Assembly: GCF_036711975.1 (NCBI RefSeq)
Contig: NC_091972.1
Coordinates: 19,039,001-19,103,000, forward strand
Source of the DNA: Onthophagus taurus
Taxonomy: Eukaryota > Arthropoda > Insecta > Coleoptera > Scarabaeidae
Reading direction: 5' to 3'
Length of the DNA stretch: 64,000 nt
The notes below the pieces were generated by a model. It saw only the letters and a program-made list of their open reading frames with translations, made no database searches and was not told where the DNA came from. A program made the translations under genes and the position numbers. Of the stretch, positions 24,087 through 33,640 are shown in pieces; the stretch's first letter is position 1, and every line of letters starts with the position of its first letter.

Positions 24087-26287
24087 CAGGGTGGGAAAAT
24101 TTGGGTGTTATTATAGGCTATCTCAAAAACTATAAGAGATACGGAAAAAGTAGGTGCCATGTCCAGGTCTCTTTTTTCGAGACTAATCCAATGCCGTAAA
24201 CACTAAACTTCTATCTTCTTTTGTTTTTAAGTTATAGCCAAAAAGTCAAATTTTCGTAATTTCAAAAAATGCTCATATTTCGTTTATTTTTCAAATTAGA
24301 GAAATGAGGTTGATACGTTCTTAAAACACATTTTTAAATAGAATATACTGCCGTTGAAACATTTTAAACATACTTGATGATTTTTGAGATACAACACAAA
24401 GTTGTGTTTTTTTAAATACAAACTATACTTGATTATGATGTTACTGAAAAGAGCATACTTTTAGCTTTCCAAAAATACTTTCTTCTTTGCAAAAAATAAG
24501 CGTTTATTTTCAATTCCAAAATAGTAAGCGCCATGGTTCAAAATTTTGATTGAATGGTTTTGCACGAATATGACAGAACAAAGGTGGTTGGTTTTGTATC
24601 ATTATTCAGGATAAAGTTGGTTTTGTACCAACGAATAAAAACTTTGAATAGTTAATTTTAATTTCTCAGCATCTTATCCCTGATTTTATTCACCAATAAA
24701 AAATGGTTAGCAAGTAAAATTTGTTTATTAAAAATATAAGAAATGTATTAATTAATGAATAATTAAATATGGACAACTTCAGGAACTAAACAGTCACAAA
24801 CTGTCATCTTCTTCTACTACACTTACTGATTGTAAGGTTAGAACAGTTTCGAATCAATGAATGAAATCTTCGATAGTATTTTCCCACTTTTCCCCAAACA
24901 TAAGATTTAAAAGTTTTTTGATATCAGCAATCTTTTTTTTTGAAATTGGGTGAGATAGAGGAAAATTAGGGATCATAATCTGAAACACCGTTTCAACGAA
25001 ATATCAAGGGTGTTAGGTATATTTTTGGAAAGGAAACTCTATGCACTCGTCGAATTTGCAAAAATATACACGAATCGAGTTACAAAGAGGAACAAAATTT
25101 TTATTACTGATTTTTCAAACTTATCTCAGCATAAATAATGCGTCGGATATTTTCAAACTACTAAACCGCATGAATTTTATACTCTAACTATAAAAGTTAA
25201 CTAATTATTCTAATTTTTATGTAAAAATTGGACTTTTTTCTAAATTGAAAATTGAAGTTCAATTTATGATATGTAACCATAAAAACCATAAAACTTATGT
25301 TGGTGAGATTAAGCCTTTTCATGCGATGTTAACCCTGAAAGGGAGAATTTATTTAGTACTGTACTATGGTACTAGTGAATCATGTTTTCGTGTAGTTATA
25401 CAAAAATTCCAGCAAAAATATCCGGACACAAGAATATCTCACGTGAGACTCGCAAACTGATGAAAAAAAATTTTGACACGGGTTCTGTATTATCCATAAA
25501 GAGGCAGACAAAGAGACTAAATGAGGAAGACGCTGCTTTTCAGATAGCTTTTCAACAAATGACATTGTTTCTTCCCAGCATTGTCGTTATTGCAGCGATG
25601 TAAATCCCATTACCCTTAAATTTTATACGGTTAATGTACTTTCAGCAGGACAGTTGCCCAGCTTACCATTCTCACATTTTGCCAAATGGTTAAATTTACA
25701 ATTTCGTCAAAAATGGATTGAACGAAATAGTCCTATTTGATGGCCAGCACGTAGTCCTGATCTTACAATTATGGATTTCTATTTTTGGGGACGATTGAAA
25801 CAAATTGTTTACAGTTTCTATATCTCTTACGGTTTCAGAGATACAGGGTCTTTTTCAAAAAAGTGCATTTTCTAAAAGTCGTCATCACTTTTTTCTTATT
25901 GATAAATCTTCCTTTCTGTGAAAACATTTCCAAAGCAACTTTTTATGTAGAATTCGATGGAATAGTTACCTTTCCCTCAAAGCAATATTTTAGCAGTTAT
26001 TGACAAGAAAATGGTTTTTTAAATGGAACAACCTAAAAATTTTTTGCAAATTCGACGAGTGCATAGTATTTCCTTTCCAAAAATATACCTAGCACCCTTG
26101 ATATTTCGTTCAAGTCTTCTTTGAAATATACAACTTTAAAACTTATATGTGCAGTTTTTGAAAAATTTGCGGTTGTCGCCATTAAATTTCTTATAAAAAT
26201 CGAGCCTCAGACAGTGATATCATTTTTCCTTTATATTTTATAGAAAGAGGTGTTTCCTTTTAAAAGTATCCAATTTGGCCCAGCCTG
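24087..26287 (+). mobile_element. Mariner-like DNA transposon at the dyad of the palindrome
   Basis: The ends are CAGGGTGGGAAAATTT at 24087 and its imperfect complement finishing GGCCCAGCCTG at 26287, flanked by TA on both sides (24085-24086, 26288-26289). Further inside, about 24990-25080 is inverted relative to 26040-26130. Transposase traces on the + strand are YLVLYYGTSESCFRVVIQ and QQKYPDTRISHVR (25350-25455, N-terminal helix-turn-helix), then YFQQDSCP (25640-25665) and ARSPDLTIMDFYFWGRLK (25747-25800, end of the DDD core). The centre is deleted and frameshifted, so it is not autonomous. Confidence 0.75.
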
Positions 26288-26937
26288 TACATACAAAAGA
26301 GATAGATTTGAGTGCCTTGTCACTGAAGACATGTTCTTCATCACTCAAGCTGATTGGGAGTAACCTCAGAGGACACTTAATTCAAATTAAAACGAATCTT
26401 ATACCGACAAAATATAATTTCGATCAGCTATACAAGGTTATGTTTAGAAGCAGGGAAGAATGGACGAAGGGTGAGCTTCAATTCAAAACAGGAGCCGTGG
26501 CCTGGTACACCGATGCTTCAAAGACAGCTGCATCCGGAGTAGGTAATGGCAACAAAACACTAAAAAGCCACATGAAGATGCCCTTAAGCTCGGGTACAAC
26601 CATTTTTCAGACTGGAGGTAATTGTGGGTAATGAAACGGCGGACAAGCTGTCCAAAGAGGCAGCGAGGGTTTGCCTGACACTTACTGACTTTAAGAAACA
26701 AGGCTTTGAAGCAATATTAAGGTTCATTAAGGACCTAGATCTGCCCTAAACCTTTGGAGGGCGTAACAATAGATTTTACAGGTCGCAGTGATGAGAGGGG
26801 CCGCTCCCCCCAACCCGGGAGCAACAAAAAAAGACCTAGAACTAAAAACATTCGGGTTAACCATGCATCTCTTAAGACGGCTAAACTCGAATGTTTGCAG
26901 TTCTAAGTCCTGTGCAAGTTTTAGTTCAATAAAAATA
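26288..26937 (+). pseudogene. LINE RNase H fragment, right arm
   Basis: The + strand frame 26400-26630 reads AVAWYTDASKTAASGVGNGN to TTIFQTGG. It then jumps, by a deletion, to GNETADKLSKEAARVCLTLT and ILRFIKDLDLP (26632-26748), the end of the LINE coding region. It is the mirror image of the left arm without the insertion, but it has lost the middle of RNase H including the conserved Asp block. Confidence 0.65.
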
Positions 26938-27334
26938 TACTACATATATGATTTATACTTTCATGTATTTATATAAAAAATAATGATGTTATTGCTAATT
27001 TCATGCTTTCAAAATTCGTTTTCTAAATACCAAATTTATTTTTACTAATATTCTACTAATTTGTTTCTTCCCTCCAAACAGAGATGGCGCTCTTTATTAA
27101 AAACTAGGCCAATCCAAGGTTTGTAAAGCGTATTGTACCAATATATATGGGCCAATCCTGCTTAATTTCCAGGTTTTTGGAAACTTGGATTCTTGATTGT
27201 GAAGTTAAAGATGTTAAAATTCAGGTACAATCTTTGTCTATGAATGTAAGGCTATCATCTGGATTCATAAATATTAAAATAATAAAATAGTCTCTTTATC
27301 ATAGTATTTTAGATGATCAAATAATTTTGGAAAA
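26938..27334. other. Intergenic, nothing recognised
   Basis: AT-rich sequence without repeats or frames of note. It may include the 5' flank of the candidate gene that follows. Confidence 0.4.
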
Positions 27335-27830
27335 ATGAGAGTGGGTTTAGCCACTCTAATTTTAAGTGCAATAGTTGCAACAGTTCTCAGTATTCGCGTT
27401 AACAAAAACACGCAAAATCAACAGCAGACGCAAACATAGACTTCATTGATAAAACTGATAACCTAGTAAAGCAAACTGCCAAAATATCCCTTTCTAAGTA
27501 CTATGAAGGTCAGTTAGAGGTCAACGTTTTTAATACTTATTAAACAATACCACTTCACAAAGTACTTCCGCATTTTTTATAAATACATTATTGATTAGAT
27601 AACAAATTAACATTTTATTAAATTTTTTCTTTACTAATTTTTTTATTATAATTTTTTTTCGTAGGTTTTATATTTATAGAATTGGTTTCCGTTAATGGAA
27701 AAGTACACACCTCTTACGATATAAAATTACGAAACCTTGACCTTAGAGCAGAACGCCAGACAGGCGCCGAAAGAAATTTTCTGATTGGCTCGCGTTTGGA
27801 GGAGTGTTTCTGATGCAACACCAGCCGGTT
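27335..27830 (+). pseudogene. Possible small secreted-protein gene, frame broken
   Basis: The ATG at 27335 opens MRVGLATLILSAIVATVLS, a good signal peptide, followed by a Gln/Asn-rich stretch. A stop comes after 34 codons (27437-27439). A single-base shift near 27425 would continue as ANIDFIDKTDNLVKQTAKIS and LSKYYE. A GT donor after TATGAAG (27507) and an acceptor TAG at 27663-27665 agree in phase and give GFIFIELVSVNGKVHTSYDI and a further ~25 residues to a TGA near 27812. I recognise no family. It could be a pseudogene, a mis-sequenced gene, or chance. Confidence 0.25.
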
Positions 27831-28360
27831 GTTGCTTGCGTGGATTGTAACAGATGTTTACGTGTTGTCCTCGTTCTGAACCGATAGCAGCGTCACCTGA
27901 CTCGCGAGGCCTTTTCAAATACCGAGCGTAGAAAATCCGCGAACAGTTATTAAGTAATCAAGATAACGCAATAACGTTCAAACTTTTTAGATAATTGTAA
28001 AATATTTTTGCCTGACGTAATTTTGCAAACGTTAAAATCAGCAAGATTTCTTAAAAAAATATTACTTTTTTATGTAACCAACATTAGATTTGATGTAACA
28101 TTTCGATTGTTTGATCTGTAATGAGTATTTTATCCTCATAATAGTTTCTAATAATTCGCAGAAAATATTAAGAAGTTAGTCAAAGTTAAAGAAAACATTT
28201 CTTAAGTCAAGGACAACTATCTCGACAATGAGCTTAGAGGCGAAGTTTCAACGAAGTAGCGCACTATTTCAGTGATTGGCCTGGTCGTGCACCTTCCCTG
28301 TCGAAAACCATATTATCCAATCATTATAATCTAAGTACGAAGGTTTTCATGGCCGGTGTG
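27720..28360. other. GC-richer stretch without assigned gene
   Basis: 27730-27930 is clearly richer in G+C than its surroundings and contains CCAAT-box-like words (GATTGGC at 27783-27789) and CpGs. 28225-28360 again holds GATTGG and non-repetitive sequence. It might be a promoter remnant or an old transposon piece; no frame is convincing. Confidence 0.3.
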
Positions 28361-28424
28361 AATTGAACTAAAATTAGAACTAACACTAGAAACTTTCGGG
28401 TTTTGCTGAACGTCTTTTAAGAAA

Positions 28425-28470
28425 AGGTTTGACGTTTCGGATGCCATGTTGCAACCTTCTTCAGAAACTG
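28425..28470 (-). ncRNA. Hammerhead-ribozyme-like motif near a Penelope-like fragment
   Basis: On the minus strand the motif has all hammerhead parts in order. Stem I is GUUU against AAAC (28465-28468 with 28427-28430). The core is CUGAAGA (28464-28458). Stem II is GGUUGC/GCAUCC with one U-U mismatch and loop AACAUG. Then come GAAA (28438-28435) and a loopless palindromic stem III ACGU, ending in GUC (28433-28431). Such truncated stem III forms are known to cleave as dimers in Penelope-like retroelements. It reads opposite to the coding fragment that follows, which is unexplained. Confidence 0.5.
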
Positions 28471-28489
28471 ATTCGAAGTGGACAGACTA

Positions 28490-28912
28490 ACAATGGAGAA
28501 GGCTGATCGTGAATTCCAGAACACTCGTAATACGCACATCAAGAAGTTTGAAACTCCGGAACGCTGGATACAAAAGAAGAAAAGTAATTGTTTACCAGTA
28601 GAAACAATCGTCATCAACAGATCGAGTGTCCCACTAACAAAAGACGAAACCACTGTACTCGCCAAAGGATTGAACTACGCAATCGCCCCGAAGAAGTTCC
28701 CAAAAGAGGAACAATCATCTGAGAAGTGGAAGCAGCTGTTCGAGGGATGCCCACACTAAAAGCCGAAGAGATCCGACAAGAAGTTGCGAGAGTACTGAAG
28801 TCAGCAAAACCACCGAAATTCAACTTGACGGTTGATGAAAAGAAGGCACTCCGATCTATTAAAGAAAAGTCAGAAATCGTCGTGTTACCTGCAGACAAGG
28901 AGCATGCCTAGT
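28490..28912 (+). pseudogene. Penelope-like retroelement RT N-terminal fragment
   Basis: Two frames joined by a shift near 28720 encode VPLTKDETTVLAKGLNYAIA, then PKKFPKEE, then EEIRQEVARVLKSAKPPKFN, LTVDEKKALRSI and IVVLPADKEHA. This block (LSKGLNFALxP, then PPxxNLTxxExxALxxL and IVVLPADKG) is the hallmark N-terminal part of Penelope-like reverse transcriptases. The sequence stops at 28912 and the catalytic core and GIY-YIG nuclease are missing. Confidence 0.75.
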
Positions 28913-28934
28913 TTTAGAAGATTTTCATAAAGTC

Positions 28935-29040
28935 TTCTCTCGTCTCGCCGATGAACTAATAAGTCTTGTATCAAGTCTCGTCTCGCAACCTCCGCTCTCG
29001 TCTCGTCTCGTTTCTCGTACGAGAGTCTCATAAAAGTATC
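28935..29040. repeat. (TCTCG)n-type simple repeat
   Basis: Imperfect runs of CTCGTCTCGTCTCG lie between 28938 and 29035, next to the hAT fragment. Confidence 0.7.
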
Positions 29041-29044
29041 GAAA

Positions 29045-29455
29045 TCTCGTCATGCATCTTATTGTTTTAGTGCAATAATGAATACTTAATGCCGTTACTT
29101 TCGAACGTTGGCCTTCTGATTGATGGAAATAGGCTTTGTATACATCTTCAAATTTCTGAATCGAAGTCTCTTTTAATTCTTGGCTCCATCTTGTCATATC
29201 AAAAACTTCTATCTTATGCCGCGAATCGAGAATTAAAACTGCAGCATAAATCTAATTAGTTTTACGATAATGCTTTAATATTTTGTCTCTCGCAGCCTGA
29301 AAACTAAAAATAAGCTGCCCTTTGACAGCGTTTCGATCTGCCTTTCGGTCCCATGCAAATATTTTGCTCCACCATACGTAATTGGACGTACTTCCCTCCT
29401 CCGCGTTTCTTGGAAAGTATTTGAAAGTTGAACGAAATTACGTTTTAACGAAATT
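29045..29455 (-). pseudogene. hAT-like transposase C-terminal fragment
   Basis: On the minus strand, shifted frames read KGQLIFSFQAARDKILKHYR, KTNxIYAAVLILDSRHKIEV and FDMTRWSQELKETSIQKFED. The Tyr-Lys-Lys-Thr..IYAAxLxLDPRxKxxFF block is typical of the C-terminal RNase-H part of hAT transposases. A stop (29252-29254) and loss of the dimerisation region show decay. Confidence 0.55.
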
Positions 29456-29599
29456 ACCTCATTCAGTACGAAATAGCAGCTTCTTTAAACAAAAATAACA
29501 ATTTCAGTTGTGTTTATTACATTATTATCACATCTTCAATTTATATTTATTTGTTTGATTTACTGTGGTTGGTACAACTTTTCAGTAGCCTTCTCCTTC

Positions 29600-30095
29600 A
29601 GTAGTTGTAATTATAATTTATGGTCTTGAGAAGATTACAACGTTAAAAAAAAGAACAACAATATCCATAACTAATCTAAATCCAACCCCTATCCCCAGCC
29701 TCTCCCTGTCTCCCTACGTCTCCTTGCTGCCACCACCTCCCCCATCCATCCTTTTCCCTCCGCCCTCTCCCCCAATACCTGTCTCCAATTCATCACATTC
29801 TCCCTCAACTCACTACACTCCACCAACAGATGGTGTAGAGACTCCCAACCCTCCCTACACAGCCTGCACCAACTCTTCTCATCTTCTATCCAATATCTGT
29901 TGGTCCTTGTTTCATTCCTACACCTAAACCTGGCTACCAACTTCCTCATCCTCCTCCATCATCAGGTACTTTGGTCGCTCCTCTACTACTATTTCATTGT
30001 ATTTTGGATTCTACCTTCTTCAATAGTTGCTTGTATTAGTGTAGAAGGTTTCAATTACACTGCCCTCGGCCTGCCTATCGTTGGCTAGGTATACA
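29600..30095 (-). pseudogene. 5'-truncated LINE tail with C-terminal zinc-knuckle
   Basis: On the minus strand, 30000-29960 reads EIVVEERPKYLMMEE and continues from 29949 as VARFRCRNETRTNRYWIEDE then CRLCREGWESLHHLLVECSE. The CxxCxxxxExxxHxxxxC finger is the C-terminal end of several LINE ORF2 proteins. Reading is open to a stop at 29689, and the sequence to about 29600 is probably its 3' tail. The frame above 29960 is broken. Confidence 0.55.
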
Positions 30096-30099
30096 ATAG

Positions 30100-30526
30100 T
30101 TATTTGAATTAGTACAAAATAAAATCAGAAACTCATCAGAAATAAAACTGTGTTGCATCAGTGTACAATAATTACACTAGTCATTTTGCATTTGATATGT
30201 GATATATCAATTTATATGTATTTAATATGGTATATAGAATCCGAATTACCTTCCAATACACTTTCCAAATGTTCTAGTACGTTCTAGTAAGACTTTTGGC
30301 TTTTTAGGGTTTTTTTATTTTTTATTTTCAGTATTTCGCTATTTTTTTGTTTGAATCTTAATTTTCTATGATGTGGTGTAAGCGTAAAGGCCATTTTTTC
30401 AGACTGTCACTTCTGTATCGCAAACATTCCAGAGCATTCTAACAAAACTCGACATGAAATAAAGTATCCAAACATATCTTCAATGCATTTACCAACAATA
30501 AAGGGTTCCCTGTTCCTGATTGCACC
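30100..30526. other. No gene seen
   Basis: AT-rich, with a T-rich run at 30306-30345. Nothing recognised. Confidence 0.5.
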
Positions 30527-31665
30527 ATGCAAGCCACGGGACCTAACTCAACGTCAAGTGAATCAGAAGGTGCTCAACATGTAGAAGAGTCTCAATCTCC
30601 TGACACTTCGCCTCAGCTCTTCAATCAAAAGGAACTAAACGATTTGGTTTGTGATCTAAAACTTTCGAAAGTACAAGCTACTACAACTCATGGGATCAAG
30701 ACTGCAACAACGGAACCTTCTAGCTCCAGGGATAAAAATTTGCTGTTTTAGATCAAGAGGTAGTTCCTTCGTTCAAGATTTTGACATGCAGAATTCAATG
30801 TGCGTCTATAGAGATATCAATGGTTTGATGATGCAGCTAGTTGTATAACATAACCCACGGGAGTGGCGACGTTTTATTAACTCCAGTAAAACGAGCTTTA
30901 AAGCAGACTACTGCATAATGGCAATACATTTTCATCGGAACCTTACACAGTAAACAAATAAGAAACTTATGAAACTATAGCTTCGCTGCTAGAGGCAATC
31001 AAATATAATATGGATCATGAATGGCAATTTAAAAGTTGTTGCACTCCTTACAGGTTTACAGAGTGGGTTCACGAAATATTGCTTGCTTTTTGTGCCTATG
31101 GGACAGCCGAGGCACTAGGAACCTGTAAGAAAATTATATGTTGCTGAAAAAGAAAATGTGAAAAACACTCAATTGGATAAGATCGACAAAATCGTTTTGC
31201 CTCCGCATCATATCAAGTTGGGCTGGGGGAAGAACTTTGTAAAAGCTTTAGATAAAGGAAGGCAAGCCTTCAAACATTTGAAAGAAAAGTTTCCCAAATT
31301 GAGTGAAGCAAAGCTGAAAGAAGATATATATGTTGAACTACAAATAAGAAAATTGTTGAAAGATCCAGTCTTTGATATCAAACTCACAAATATTGAATTA
31401 GCTGCTAGGTCATCTTTTAAAGCAGTTTTGAAGGGCTTTTTGGGTAACAGAAAAGATAATCCATCATGAATGATTTGTTGAACAGCTACAAGATTATTTC
31501 TTCCAGGAAAGTATAGGAGCTGTAAGCGACGAGCAGGGTGAATGCTTTTACGAAGACATCCTTACGATGGAACACCGTTATCAAAGTCACTGGAACACTA
31601 CGATGATGGGCTACTACTGCTGGGATCTTGTCAGGGAGAGTGATGGAACGGCTAACAAATAAAGA
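30527..31665 (+). pseudogene. Decayed member of a dispersed arthropod gene family, copy 2
   Basis: Motifs in order are PQLFNQKELNDLVCDLKLSK (30607-30670), FINSSKTSFKADYC (30872-30915) and CFLCLWDSRGTRN (31085-31125). 31158-31469 then gives VLPPHHIKLGWGKNFVKALD and later KDPVFDIKLTNIE and KGFLGNRKDN, and 31530-31640 gives SDEQGECFYEDILTMEHRYQ, then MMGYYCWDLVRESDG. These are the N-to-C motifs of the family also seen at 14050-14715. At least six frame breaks lie between 30751 and 31530. Function unknown; dispersal suggests a mobile element. Confidence 0.6.
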
Positions 31666-31904
31666 ACATCGTTGCCAATACCAAAGAAGATTAAAGTTGA
31701 AAATATGGTGCGATCTAATTTAGATATTCTATTAAGTTCTAAAATACTGATCGTCAAAATCGTCACAACTGATTTCAATCTTCACATTACGTAGCCTCTT
31801 AAAGACAAAACATACAATAGTTATATCTATTAGTATTAAAACTCCCAATTGCTCTGCCTCGGCCGCAAGCGAACTCGGCTACTACTGTTATCACAGAATG
31901 AATT
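31666..31904. other. No gene seen
   Basis: A non-repetitive spacer between the family copy and the satellite. Confidence 0.5.
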
Positions 31905-33215
31905 GATTTCTTGGAAAATTTTTATGAAATTATCACTAGATATTAATGAAAGTATGTTCTTTCCAATAAACAAAGCCGTTTGGGAGTATCTCTTTTATTA
32001 GAAACTTACAAAGTCGTAAAAAATCGATTTCTTGGAATATTTTAATGGAAATTTCACCAATTATCAATGAATGTATGCTCTTTCCAATAAACAAACCCGT
32101 TTTGAAGTATCACGTTTAATTTTTGAAATATAAGTTTTTTAACTCATTCGAACTCTTTTTTCTTATTGGAAACTCTTTGAAACTTAAAAAATCGTGAAAA
32201 ATTGATTTTTTGGAAACTCTTTATGAAATTATCCTAAATTATTATTGAAAGTATGTTCTTTCCAATAAACAAATCCATTTTGGAGTATCACGTTTAGTTT
32301 TTGAGATATAAGTTTTATAACTCCATCCACCTTTTTTGTTCTTGTTGGAAATTCTTTGAAACGTAAAAAAATCGTGAAAAATCGATTTCTTCGAAAATGT
32401 TTATGAAATTTTCACCAATTATCAATTAAAGTATTCGCTTTCCAATAGACAAACCCGCTTTGAAGTATCTCTTTTAGTTTTTAAGATATAAATTTTTTAA
32501 CTTAATCGAATTTTTTTTCTTCTTAATGGAAATCATTACAAAATTAAAAAGTCGTGGAAAATCGATTTCTTGGAATATTTTAATGGAAATTTCACCAATT
32601 ATTAATGAATGTATGCTCTTTCCAATAAACAAACCCGTTTTGAAGTATCACTATTAGTTTTTGAAATATAAGTTTTTTAACTCAATCCAATCCTTTTTTA
32701 TTATTGGAAACTCTTTGAAACTTAAAAAAATCGTGAAAAATCGATTTCTTGGAAAATGTTTATGAAATTATCCTAAATTATTATTGAAAGTATGTTCTTT
32801 CCAATAAACAAATCCATTTTGGAGTATCACGTTTAGTTTTTGAGATATAAGTTTTATAACTCCATCCAACTTTTTTGTTCTTGTTGGAAATTCTTTGAAA
32901 CGTAAAAAAATCGTGAAAAACCGATTTCTTCGAAAATGTTTATGAAATTTTCACCAATTATCAATTAAAGTATTCGCTTTCCAATAAACAAACCCGCTTT
33001 GAAGTATCTCTTTTAGTTCTTTAGATATAAATTTTTTAACTTAATCGAATTTTTTTCTTAATGGAAATCATTAGAGAATTAAAAAGTCGTGGAAAATCGA
33101 TTTTTTGGAATATTTTAATGGCAATTTCACCAATTATCAATGAATGTATGCTCTTTCCAATAAACAAACCCGTTTTGGAGATTGTTTGGAAATTTTCACC
33201 AATTATCAATTTGGT
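31905..33215 (-). repeat. Satellite array 2 (~180-bp monomers, trimeric higher-order repeat)
   Basis: TTCCAATA recurs at 31961, 32082, 32260, 32440, 32620, 32799, 32979 and 33155. Apart from the first spacing (121 bp, a deleted monomer) the period is 176-180 bp. Three monomer types alternate: A (GAATGTATGCTC), B (GAAAGTATGTTC) and C (TTAAAGTATTCGC), in the order B-A-B-C-A-B-C-A. Like types are 538-539 bp apart and nearly identical. On the minus strand the monomer aligns with arrays 1 and 3. Confidence 0.85.
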
Positions 33216-33640
33216 CTTTATTGCTTATTACTTATTACTTGGTATTTGATTATTTGACTATTATTTGATAATAGCTGTATATAGTAGAAAAAAGCTAAGA
33301 TGATATTGATGACGAAGTTATTCAGCTACAGAACAACTTTAATTTTAGACTTATGTGATGGGATAATATCGAGGAATCGTTTAAGTAAGAAGTATAAAAT
33401 TTCTGACGTTTAAAGCATAATTAAAAAGAATAAATTAAAAAAATATAATTAATTTATTTCTATTGATATCTCTTACAATATTATAATCACTTAAAAAATT
33501 ATGATCGTCTATAAAAATATTTATTACATTCTATTTAAATTTAAAAAGTTACATTTACATTGCTTATCGCAAAAAGAAAAACATGTAAACATTAATACTA
33601 CATTTTGGAGAAGAATGTTTTAAAAATTAAATTAAAATTC
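33216..33640. other. PEPCK 3' flank
   Basis: AT-rich spacer and, on the minus strand, the PEPCK 3' untranslated part, with AATAAA at 33520-33525 about 115 bp after the stop. Confidence 0.6.

Larger units (their letters stand above)
22070..26937. mobile_element. Foldback-like palindromic composite element
   Basis: The outer ends are inverted copies starting TATTTTTATTGAACTAAAAC at 22070 and its complement ending at 26937. The right arm (26288-26937, 650 bp) matches the left arm in two blocks: outer 22070-22380 and inner about 23750-24086. The left arm is expanded by a minisatellite and other repeats (22380-23750). A mariner-like element (24087-26287) occupies the exact centre. Both arms carry pieces of a LINE RNase H gene. 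Long inverted arms with internal short tandem repeats resemble foldback elements, but the arms could also be a local inverted duplication of LINE sequence. Confidence 0.65.
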
